Assembly (NCBI GenBank): GCA_002083635.1
Contig: MSXP01000003.1
Location: forward strand, 1 to 64,000
Direction of reading: 5' to 3'
Source of the DNA: Proteobacteria bacterium ST_bin12
GTDB lineage: Bacteria > Pseudomonadota > Gammaproteobacteria > Burkholderiales > Methylophilaceae
Length of the DNA stretch: 64,000 bases
Shown in pieces: positions 33,600-41,461 of this stretch (the first letter of the stretch is position 1; each line of letters begins with the position of its first letter). The position numbers were made by a program, and so were the translations under genes. The notes beneath the pieces are model-generated. The model ran no database searches, was not told the DNA's origin, and worked only from the letters and a program-made list of their open reading frames with translations.

Positions 33600-34949
33600 A
33601 TGAGTATTTTTAAGAAAACGACGCAGCTTTTAGCCGCGTTAAGTGTGGGAGCAGTGCTATTTTCTGGCGTCGCTCAAGCAGAAAATGCGCAGTATTTTCC
33701 ATTACAAAGCTATCGAATTGGGCCTTACGCAGCAGGCGGTTCAGGCTTCTTTGGCGGCTTTATTGATTACTTGCAGTATATCAATGCAAAAGAGGGCGGC
33801 GTAAACGGGGTTAAATTCACTTGGAACGAGTGCGAAACCGAATATGTGGTTGAGAAAGGTGTTGAGTGTTACGAACGTCTTAAAAAAGGCTTGAATGGCG
33901 CGCCAGCGGCAGCAACAAATCCGCTATCAGTTGGCATCGCTTACGCTACTTTGGATAGGTCTACCGCAGATAAATTACCTTTGATTACCATTAACCACGG
34001 CCGTACCGACTCTACTGACGGTAGCGTATTTCCGTATGCGTTTCCACTACAGTTGAACCCGTATAGTGAAGTGTCTGCCATCATCAATTACATCGGCACT
34101 AAATCGGGCGGTTTGGATAAACTGAAAGGCAAAAAAATCGTGACGCTGTACCACGGTTCACCTTACGGCAAGGAAACCAGCCCAATTTTAGAGTTGTTGG
34201 CTAAAAAATATGGCTTTGAACTGACATTGCTAGAAGTGCCGCATCCAGGTAACGAGCAACAATCGCAGTGGCTCAACATTCGCCGCATTAAACCAGATTG
34301 GGTAATTTTACGCGGTTGGGGTGTGATGAACCCAGTGGCGCTTAAAACTGCACAAAAAACGGGTTTTCCAGCGGATCATATCATCGGCAATATCTGGAGC
34401 AATTCAGAAGATGATGCCGCGCCTGCAGGTAACGCAGCTAAAGGCTTTATCTCAATTACGACGCATCCATCAGGTACTAGCTTCCCAGTGTTGCAAGGTA
34501 TCGATAAATATGTAGTTAAAGCGGGTAAAGGCAATCTGCAAGACCCTAAACGTTTCGGTAATGTTTACTACAACTTAGGCGTGGTAAACGGCATCTTAAA
34601 CGTTGAAGCGGTGCGTGTAGCGCAAGCGAAATACGGCAAACGCCCGTTAACAGGTGAAGAAGTGCGTTGGGGTTTTGAGAATATCAAACTAGACGACAAG
34701 CGCTTGAAAGAATTGGGAGCTTTAGGTCTGGTGCAACCGTTGAAATTAAGTTGCTCTGACCATGAAGGTGGCGGCGCTGTTCGCTTCCAGCAGTGGGATG
34801 GCACTAAGTGGAATGTCATTTCTGATTGGGTGCAAGCTGATCGTAAATTATTACGCCCAATTATTGAAGAGTCATCACATGCTTATGCCAAAGAAAAAGG
34901 CATTACACCACGTGATTGCGCGAAAGAAACGGTCGCGTTGGTTAAATAA
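33600..34949 (+). CDS. Periplasmic substrate-binding protein of the HAAT transporter
   Basis: The 449-residue product has a signal peptide (MSIFKKTTQLLAALSVGAVLF, cleaved after AQA) and a type-I periplasmic-binding fold: YAAGGSGFFGGFIDYLQYIN, EYVVEKGVECYERL, KGKKIVTLYHGSPYGKE and VILRGWGVMNPVALKTA. It is longer than leucine-binding proteins and of the subgroup found in mixed catabolic loci, so the ligand cannot be called. AAGGAG is nine bases from ATG 33600 and three from ATG 33594, so I prefer the former. A strong terminator follows the stop. Confidence 0.88.
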   Translation: MSIFKKTTQLLAALSVGAVLFSGVAQAENAQYFPLQSYRIGPYAAGGSGFFGGFIDYLQYINAKEGGVNGVKFTWNECETEYVVEKGVECYERLKKGLNGAPAAATNPLSVGIAYATLDRSTADKLPLITINHGRTDSTDGSVFPYAFPLQLNPYSEVSAIINYIGTKSGGLDKLKGKKIVTLYHGSPYGKETSPILELLAKKYGFELTLLEVPHPGNEQQSQWLNIRRIKPDWVILRGWGVMNPVALKTAQKTGFPADHIIGNIWSNSEDDAAPAGNAAKGFISITTHPSGTSFPVLQGIDKYVVKAGKGNLQDPKRFGNVYYNLGVVNGILNVEAVRVAQAKYGKRPLTGEEVRWGFENIKLDDKRLKELGALGLVQPLKLSCSDHEGGGAVRFQQWDGTKWNVISDWVQADRKLLRPIIEESSHAYAKEKGITPRDCAKETVALVK

Positions 34950-34973
34950 CTTAGGCATTAGTTTGCAATAAGC

Positions 34974-35017
34974 TGCGCGCAAGGATGATGAATCTTGCGC
35001 GCAATTTGATTTTTTTG
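34974..35017 (+). terminator. Terminator or 3'-stabilising hairpin after the binding-protein gene
   Basis: TGCGCGCAAG (34974-34983) pairs perfectly with CTTGCGCGCA (34994-35003), and a run of T follows within 10 nt. It would raise binding protein over the downstream ATPase, with read-through to LivF. Confidence 0.75.
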
Positions 35018-35104
35018 AGTTGTATTTCGATTTTATCTGTGTCGCAAATCACGGGTATCACCGAAATCCTATTGAAGTTTTAAAGTTAAGATTTAAGGAA
35101 AATC

Positions 35105-35875
35105 ATGTCAAATCCATCAGCATTACAACCACAACTTAACCCTATTTTAAAGCTAGAAAATATCGAAGTGATTTATGAAAAAGTGATTTTCGCGATTAAA
35201 AATATCTCACTTGTCGTCGGACAAAATTCAATCGTCGCCTTGCTAGGCGCAAATGGCGCTGGCAAAAGCACCACGCTTAAAGCCATATCAGGCTTGGCAA
35301 ATGCGCAGCGTGGCGAAATCGTGCATGGTAGTATTAATTACAAAGGCAAAAATATCACCAAAGCTACAACCTCTCAATTGGTGGAAAGTGGCTTGGTGCA
35401 AGTGTTAGAAGGGCGTCATTGCTTTGCGCATTTGAGTGTGGAAGAGAATCTACTCACAGGCGCATTTATTAATAATCCCTCACAAATAAAGCTCAAGCAG
35501 CAATTAGAAAAAGTATACGAATATTTTCCCAGATTAAAGCTGTTAAGTAAAAACTTGGCTGGCTATACGTCTGGCGGTGAGCAGCAAATGGTCGCCATTG
35601 GCCGCGCGCTAATGGCAGAACCTAAGTTGGTATTGTTAGATGAGCCATCGATGGGCTTGGCGCCGCAAATTGTGGAAGAGATATTTGAGATCGTTAAAAA
35701 TTTAAAAGACAATGAAGGTTTGAGTTTTTTGCTGGCGGAACAAAACGCCACAGTTGCACTTAGGTATGCAGATTACGCTTATGTGCTGGAAAGTGGCCAA
35801 ATTGCCAATGAAGGCAACGCCGAACATATCAATCAAGCGCATGACTTAAGCGCTTCTTATTTAGGCGCTTTGTAA
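35105..35875 (+). CDS. ABC transporter ATP-binding protein, LivF type
   Basis: The 256-residue second ATPase has Walker A GANGAGKS, the LivF-typical LVQVLEGRHCFAHLSVEENL, signature YTSGGEQQM and Walker B LVLLDEPSMGLAP. AAGGAAAA precedes the ATG. It completes a five-component HAAT importer (two ATPases, two permeases, one binding protein). Confidence 0.92.
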   Translation: MSNPSALQPQLNPILKLENIEVIYEKVIFAIKNISLVVGQNSIVALLGANGAGKSTTLKAISGLANAQRGEIVHGSINYKGKNITKATTSQLVESGLVQVLEGRHCFAHLSVEENLLTGAFINNPSQIKLKQQLEKVYEYFPRLKLLSKNLAGYTSGGEQQMVAIGRALMAEPKLVLLDEPSMGLAPQIVEEIFEIVKNLKDNEGLSFLLAEQNATVALRYADYAYVLESGQIANEGNAEHINQAHDLSASYLGAL

Positions 35876-35930
35876 TTTAATTACCTTGTAATTTAAACCC
35901 TTTATAGTTGTTATTTTATAAGGAAAGTGA

Positions 35931-36566
35931 ATGTCTACACTACTGCATATTCAATCGTCACCACGCAAAGAACGTTCTGCCTCGAATGAAGTGGCTCAGG
36001 CTTTTATCGATAGTTTTCAAAAAAAGCATGCCGATGCAAAATTGGTTACGTTTAATATTTGGGAAGAGGATTTGCCCGAATTTAACCAAGATGCGCTTAA
36101 CGCTAAATATGCGGGATTAAATGGGCAATCGTTAACTGAATCTCAAGCGCACGCATGGGAAATACTGAAGAAATATGCGAATCTTTTGCACGAAGCTGAT
36201 GTTATTTTGCTTTCTGTGCCGCTGTGGAATTTCGGCATACCCTATAAATTAAAACAATTTATAGATTTAGTTTCCCAGAAAGATATTTTATTTACATTCC
36301 ATCCAGACAGAGGATTAGAGGGTATTTTGCAGAATAAAAAAGCGGTTGGGATTTATGCGCGGGGCTTACAGCTAAGCAAAGAATCTAACTACCCAGCTGA
36401 GCAATTTGATTTCCAAAAATCATATACAGAAGCTTGGTTAAACTTTATTGGTGTGTCTGAAATTTATTCAGTCATTGTAGATAAAACCATTTTTGGTGAA
36501 GAAGTTGATAAAGCATCTAGAAAAGTGGCAAGTGAGGATGCAAGGCTCATAGCAGGTAAGTTGTAA
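35931..36566 (+). CDS. azoR: FMN-dependent NADH-azoreductase/quinone reductase (AzoR-like)
   Basis: The 211-residue flavodoxin-fold enzyme has the phosphate loop SSPRKERSASNEVA, the FMN-contacting VPLWNFGIPYKLKQFIDL and FTFHPDRGLEGIL. Members reduce quinones and azo dyes by two-electron transfer. AAGGAAA lies just upstream. Within this cluster it might be another reduced-flavin source, but AzoR proteins hold FMN tightly, so detoxification is as likely. A palindromic terminator follows. Confidence 0.85.
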   Translation: MSTLLHIQSSPRKERSASNEVAQAFIDSFQKKHADAKLVTFNIWEEDLPEFNQDALNAKYAGLNGQSLTESQAHAWEILKKYANLLHEADVILLSVPLWNFGIPYKLKQFIDLVSQKDILFTFHPDRGLEGILQNKKAVGIYARGLQLSKESNYPAEQFDFQKSYTEAWLNFIGVSEIYSVIVDKTIFGEEVDKASRKVASEDARLIAGKL

Positions 36567-36604
36567 TTCTCTACACTTTCCTATTACTCGCATTAATCTA
36601 ATTA

Positions 36605-36633
36605 AAAAATGGCCTTTTCAAAAGGCCATTTTT
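36605..36633. terminator. Bidirectional terminator between azoR and the porin gene
   Basis: A 14-bp perfect palindrome AAAAATGGCCTTTT and its complement are separated by one base (36619). The flanking A and T runs serve both convergent genes. Confidence 0.85.
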
Positions 36634-36661
36634 ATTTGATAAATGCAACTATTATGCTGGA

Positions 36662-37765
36662 TTAAAGAAACTTTGCTACATGGAAAATTACTTTTACACC
36701 ATCAAAGTCTGGCAGGTTATTTCGTTTTTCTTTAAAGTAAAATGCATCAATGCGTGTGTGGCTGCTTCCGCCTATCAAATAACCAAGCCCAATATCGTAA
36801 CGTGTACGATCTAGGCCAGTTGTATCGTTATTGAATTGCTGATAATCAAATCTGGGTTGAATTTTTCCAATGCCAAATGTTTGTGGGAGTGTGTAACTAC
36901 CCGTTAGAAAGAATCCTTTCGCTTCTGGCAGTGCCACATCGCCTGTGTTGTCGTTATCATAGTTGTAATAAGAAGCCTCGGCGCCTAATACACCGCCATT
37001 AGCAAGCGGCTTTTCTAAACGTGCATCTAAATTCCAATAGGTTGAATCACCTTGATTTAAAGCTGTACCAGTGCCATCTTTTTGAAAGCGATAAGAGCCG
37101 CCAACGGAGAGAATAGATTTTGCGCCATCATAATGCGATACGTTATAAAACCCTGGTTCTGTATCCCAAAAGTTATATTGCAATCTTGTCGCGTAAGATA
37201 AGTTATCAGATTGGTTTGATAAACCTTGGCGACCGTTTGTAGCAGAAAAGTAATATTTAAAAGCGGCACTTTCATTATTACCAAATAACACAGCTCCATT
37301 ATCACGACCAGCAAACTGGTAAGAACCTTGTTCTGCAATAGGGAAGTCAAAGGTGGTTGAATAAAGTGGCGCAGCAGCCGATGCACGGCTTGCCGGTGGT
37401 AAGAATCTACCTACGTAAACATTCAAGTAATTGTTAAACTCAAGACCAAGACGAGCGTCAAGAATTTCAACTTTGTTATCACTTGCATTGCGCGCAAAGT
37501 TGAACTCATACGATACATTTTTATGGATTTTACCATTTGTGTACAAACGCGCTTCTTCTACCTCAAAATCATTTGAACGGTCTTTCCCGTTTGGTGCAGC
37601 GTCTTCTATAGAGCTAAAACTTAGTCGTGATGCAATGCCTATGTTAACGAACTGATCTTCATTTCGTTGAAATGTGGCATCAGCATTTGCATTCAAACTA
37701 ACACTGGTTAGCGCAGCTAAAATCGCAATGTAACTCCACCGTTGTTTAAAAAATTGATTGTTCAT
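36662..37765 (-). CDS. Outer-membrane porin, phosphate-selective porin O/P-like
   Basis: The 367-residue product has a signal peptide (WSYIAILAALTSVSLNANA), then FEVEEARLYTNGKIHKNVSY and FNNYLNVYVGRFLPPASRA, typical of OprO/OprP-like barrels, and ends in a hydrophobic strand (HVAKFL). A sigma-54-type promoter and an SfnR-like palindrome lie upstream, so it probably serves the organosulfur island by admitting small anions such as methanesulfonate. Ligand preference is not readable from sequence. Confidence 0.82.
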   Translation of the reverse strand: MNNQFFKQRWSYIAILAALTSVSLNANADATFQRNEDQFVNIGIASRLSFSSIEDAAPNGKDRSNDFEVEEARLYTNGKIHKNVSYEFNFARNASDNKVEILDARLGLEFNNYLNVYVGRFLPPASRASAAAPLYSTTFDFPIAEQGSYQFAGRDNGAVLFGNNESAAFKYYFSATNGRQGLSNQSDNLSYATRLQYNFWDTEPGFYNVSHYDGAKSILSVGGSYRFQKDGTGTALNQGDSTYWNLDARLEKPLANGGVLGAEASYYNYDNDNTGDVALPEAKGFFLTGSYTLPQTFGIGKIQPRFDYQQFNNDTTGLDRTRYDIGLGYLIGGSSHTRIDAFYFKEKRNNLPDFDGVKVIFHVAKFL

Positions 37766-37883
37766 AAATTCTCACCCTGAAATAATTAATAAAATTGTAT
37801 TAATGTGCTTGCTTGGTAGTTGCGTAATATCAATCTGACGCGCAAAACTTAACTCAATGAAGAGGAGCACTACGAGGGTGTAT

Positions 37884-37899
37884 TGCACATTACGTGCCA
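37884..37899 (-). promoter_or_regulatory. Sigma-54 promoter for the porin gene
   Basis: The minus strand reads TGGCAC-GTAAT-GTGCA, a perfect -24 element and a GC-containing -12 at correct spacing. It lies about 120 nt before the ATG. Confidence 0.65.
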
Positions 37900-37981
37900 T
37901 TAAAATAATCAAATTAAATCAATAAGATATGAAAAATTAATAGTTCTCATATGCTGAATCACAAGCAATATGTTTTTGAGC

Positions 37982-37997
37982 TGCTTGTATTACAGCA
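37982..37997. promoter_or_regulatory. Near-match to the proposed SfnR palindrome
   Basis: TGCTT-GTATTA-CAGCA differs at one position from TGCTG-N6-CAGCA and stands about 85 bp upstream of the porin sigma-54 promoter. The rest of the 500-bp gap up to 38265 holds the repeat at 38121 and no gene. Confidence 0.5.
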
Positions 37998-38120
37998 GAT
38001 AAATTTTAAGAGATGGGATTAAAGTATTTGAGTATTAAATTTTGACGAAAATGTAGATGTTAAGTAATGCTCATTAGCCGTAGCACCAGCGCTTAACCAA
38101 TACAAATTTTATGATCTAGT

Positions 38121-38143
38121 GGACTTCACCCGCTTTAATAGAC
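38121..38143 (+). repeat. Half-site copy of the 15.3-kb palindrome
   Basis: This 23-bp segment, starting GGACTTCACCCGCTT, matches the reverse complement of 15364-15386 with one mismatch. No second arm follows. It probably marks the end of a deleted insertion element upstream of the broken exporter gene. Confidence 0.55.
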
Positions 38144-38264
38144 TGTTTTCTGCCTATTGGAGAGATTGGGTTAATAAAATTCTTGTTGTAGATACAAGTA
38201 ATAACTGACAAGACTGTTAAAGTAACATGATTGCCAACACCGTCACCTCCCATGAATTAACGTT

Positions 38265-39004
38265 ATGCTGCCAGATCCAGATTTCACAATACTCTTAGTA
38301 ATCAGCCTCGCTGGGTTTTATGCAGGCACACAAAATACACTGGCAGGTGGTGGTTCATTTATTACATTCCCAGCACTGATGCTGGCTGGCCTCGACCCTT
38401 TAGCTGCCAATATCACATCTACCGTAGCGCTGTTCCCCAATCAAATCACATCAGCATTCACGGGTCGTAAGCTAGCAGGCGGCATTGGTGAAATAAGTCT
38501 AACTAAATTACTGATTATTAGTGTGCTGGGTGGCATTGTAGGCGCACTGCTTCTCCTCAACACACCTGCAACATTCTTTGCTCATTTAGTACCGTGGCTA
38601 GTACTATTTGCCACTTCAATTTTCGCTTGGGGTAGTTTTCGTAAACAGCCATTACATGCTGCAAGTTTTGTATCAAACCGATTACTCATATCTTGTCAAT
38701 TTATAATCGGCATCTATGGTGGCTATTTTGGCGGTGGTATAGGTTTCTTACTATTGCCGGGCAACAAGTGCGCATGGCAACAGCCACCAAAAACATACTC
38801 GCTATGGCAATGAATGCATCCGCCGTAGCTTTGTTTATATTTTCAAGTCAAGTTCATTGGCATGCCGCTATCGCGTTAGCTATTGGTGGAATAGGTGGAG
38901 CTTTCGCTGGAAATTATTTATTACACCGAGTTTCAGCAAGGCTTCTTCGTGGTTTTGTCGTTTTTGTGGGAGTGGTACTTACAGTTTGGTTATTCTTGCG
39001 ATAA
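38265..39004 (+). pseudogene. TauE/SafE (TSUP) family sulfite exporter, frameshifted
   Basis: The first frame (38265-38813) gives the N-terminal TSUP half with NTLAGGGSFITFPALMLAGLDP and GIYGGYFGGGIGF, then loses homology. The rest continues in another frame to 39004 with AGQQVRMATATKNILAMAMN and a second transmembrane half. The join is near 38745-38760, where roughly four residues normally found between GIGFLLL and IAGQQV seem missing, so a short deletion is likely. TauE-type proteins export sulfite or sulfoacetate. Its loss, or a sequencing error, bears on how sulfite from SsuD is handled. Confidence 0.82.
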
Positions 39005-39168
39005 CCAAACTTCCACTATCGGCCCTTAATCTTTAAAAAAGCAAAACGCTTAAATTCCAGTGCCCACTTCCATCCTCTTGAGCACCCCATCTGTTTTATT
39101 TCCACTTAAAATTTCAATAAAGTTTTTACTGCGCGCTTTTACATAGTTAATTGTTTAATATGGTTGAA

Positions 39169-39199
39169 AAAAGTTAATGCTATTTGAGGGTTAACTTTT
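39169..39199. other. Stem-loop in the 39004-39300 gap
   Basis: AAAAGTTAA (39169-39177) pairs with TTAACTTTT (39191-39199), with partial extension outward. It stands about 100 nt before the DUF4124 gene. I see nothing else in this 295-bp gap. Confidence 0.35.
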
Positions 39200-39299
39200 A
39201 ATCAAACAATGTGCAGAACTCTCCATCTAAAACGCTGCCAAACACGTACTATAGTCAATGTATTTATTTTATATGTAAGCGCTTGCAAACAAGTGGAAG

Positions 39300-39815
39300 A
39301 TGCTAAAAGTGAGGCAATTACTAATCCTGTTTATATTGATGCTATCTTGCGAAGCGCAGGCAGAGATTTTTGTATGCAAAGACAGCAGCAATAAATTAAC
39401 GTATCAAGACGAGCCGTGCTTGAATCAGACGGTTCGTAAGCTAAAGAATATTCCAGATGCGCCGATAGAAGACCAAATTTTAGCGCGTGAGCGCATCGAT
39501 AGAGCTAATGCGCTTTCTGCGCAAAGGGCTGCAACTGTTGAGTTAGAGCGCCAACAAAAGCAAAAAGAATTTGCTGAGCTTCAAGCAATTGCAATTGAAA
39601 AAAGAAAATTAGAATTGTTAGAGCAGCAAGCTAACGAATCGCAACAGGCAACTATTCCTCAATGGATATTAGGCTCAAGATATGGATATCCTATCGGCTA
39701 CACTAGGCCTTATGCCTACAGGGATGGACGTAAACCAGATTTCAACAGGCCGCGTACCAATCGACAGCGCAATAATCAAACCAGAAATAATCGACCCATA
39801 AACAATCAAAGGTGA
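39300..39815 (+). CDS. DUF4124 domain-containing secreted protein
   Basis: The 171-residue protein has a signal peptide (LLILFILMLSCEAQA) followed by EIFVCKDSSNKLTYQDEPC, the DUF4124 motif with two Cys that probably form a disulfide. A Gln/Glu-rich predicted coiled coil (about 60-115) and an Arg/Asn-rich low-complexity tail follow. DUF4124 proteins are common periplasmic proteins of Betaproteobacteria with unknown role. It stands alone before the pilus operon. Confidence 0.75.
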   Translation: MLKVRQLLILFILMLSCEAQAEIFVCKDSSNKLTYQDEPCLNQTVRKLKNIPDAPIEDQILARERIDRANALSAQRAATVELERQQKQKEFAELQAIAIEKRKLELLEQQANESQQATIPQWILGSRYGYPIGYTRPYAYRDGRKPDFNRPRTNRQRNNQTRNNRPINNQR

Positions 39816-39994
39816 GTCAAAAGCCCACGCTTTATTCATTATGCCTGCATAAAAAACGCGCTATATAACTGACTTAACCACTTTCGGGCAGCATAAATAG
39901 GTTTTGCAAACTTAACATTGATAGCCCGCTTTTTAACAGTTATAGTATCTTTAACAAAAAAATCAACAAACGTTTCAATCATAAGGAAAAATCA

Positions 39995-41437
39995 ATGGCT
40001 GAAGTGCGCCCAGTACTCATTATTATTGATGATGACCCGCTCATTACTGATACTTTGCACTATGTGCTGAGCAAACACTTTGAAGTATGCGTAGCAGACT
40101 CGCGCGCGCAAGCAAAAAGCTTATTAAGGCAATTGGATGAGCCACCTGCGCTTGCTTTGGTCGATTTGGGCTTGCCACCTTCGCAACATAAGCCTGATGA
40201 AGGCTTTAAAATGATTGGCGAATTGCTCGCGCATTCACCTAGCATGAAAATTCATGTGCTTTCTGGCCAAAGTGATGATGTCAACGTAAAGCACGCGCTT
40301 GCTTTAGGTGCACTGGATTTTATCCCTAAACCTTGCGATGTCGATAAGCTAAAAGAGCTGCTTTTAAACTCATTAAAAGTACAAAGCGTTGAATTAACTG
40401 AGCAAGCGCAAGCCTTAACTGAAAAACCAGAAGATAAAAACGGCGGCATGATTGGTGAAAGTTTGCCTATGCAAACCTTAATCACACAGATTCGTCAATT
40501 TGCCGATTCGCCTTTTCCTGTATTGATTGAAGGCGAGTCTGGTAGCGGTAAAGAGCGTGTAGCCAGCAACTTCCACCGTTTTAGCAAACGCGCTAAGGCG
40601 CCATATTTATCGATTAATTGCGCGGCTATTTCACCCATGCTGGCAGAGTCAATTTTATTTGGTCATGCAAAAGGCGCATTTACAGGCGCCAATAGTTCAA
40701 ACACAGGTTATTTTGAAGACGCAATTGAAGGCACGCTTTTTTTAGATGAAATTGGCGAATTGCCCCTAGAAATGCAGGCCAAACTATTGCGCGTACTAGA
40801 AAATGGCGACTATACGCGTGTAGGCGAAACCCAAGTGCGTAAAAGCAAGGCGCGCGTGGTGGCGGCCACCAACAGAGATTTGCGTGCAGAAGTACGTGCA
40901 GGCAATTTTAGGTCGGATTTATACCATCGCCTGAGTGTTTTTGCCGTAAAAGTGCCGCCGTTACGCGATTTAGCAGAAGATAGCCTGATTTTGCTGCAAC
41001 ATTTTAATGATTTTTACGCGCGTGAAACAGGTCAGCAATCGTTTAAGCTAGATGCAAAAGCGCAATCACGCTGGCTCAGTTATCACTTCCCAGGCAATGT
41101 ACGCGAGCTGCGCAATATCATTATTCGGCTTATTGCTAAGTATGCTGGGCAAACAGTCAATGAAGTACAGCTTTCAGCTGAGCTTGATTTATCGCGCCAA
41201 AATGAGATAGATGGCGTGCCAACAGTCACTAATAACGGTGATTTGTCGGGATACGCGCTGCAACATTTGCAAAATGAAGCAAATGTAAATTTAGACCAAG
41301 TGCTTAAATCTTGGGAAAAAGCTTATGTCGAGGCGGCAATGAAAATCACGCACGGCAACTTGAGCCAAGCCGCAAAAATGCTAGGCATTAATCGGACCAC
41401 GCTATATAGCCGCATTCAATTACAAGAAGAAAAATAA
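39995..41437 (+). CDS. Sigma-54-dependent response regulator heading the pilus operon (PrsR-like)
   Basis: The 480-residue protein has a receiver domain with acidic pocket DDD (12-14) and phospho-acceptor Asp57 (VDLGLP), a AAA+ domain with GESGSGKE and an intact GAFTGA loop, and a Fis-type helix-turn-helix (LSQAAKMLGINRTTLYSRI). It resembles PrsR-type regulators of PEP-CTERM/exopolysaccharide loci. No histidine kinase gene lies next to it. MshM starts 24 nt after its stop, so it probably controls or is co-expressed with the pilus genes. Confidence 0.88.
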   Translation: MAEVRPVLIIIDDDPLITDTLHYVLSKHFEVCVADSRAQAKSLLRQLDEPPALALVDLGLPPSQHKPDEGFKMIGELLAHSPSMKIHVLSGQSDDVNVKHALALGALDFIPKPCDVDKLKELLLNSLKVQSVELTEQAQALTEKPEDKNGGMIGESLPMQTLITQIRQFADSPFPVLIEGESGSGKERVASNFHRFSKRAKAPYLSINCAAISPMLAESILFGHAKGAFTGANSSNTGYFEDAIEGTLFLDEIGELPLEMQAKLLRVLENGDYTRVGETQVRKSKARVVAATNRDLRAEVRAGNFRSDLYHRLSVFAVKVPPLRDLAEDSLILLQHFNDFYARETGQQSFKLDAKAQSRWLSYHFPGNVRELRNIIIRLIAKYAGQTVNEVQLSAELDLSRQNEIDGVPTVTNNGDLSGYALQHLQNEANVNLDQVLKSWEKAYVEAAMKITHGNLSQAAKMLGINRTTLYSRIQLQEEK

Positions 41438-41461
41438 CTGCAAAAATGATTTGTTTCTAGC

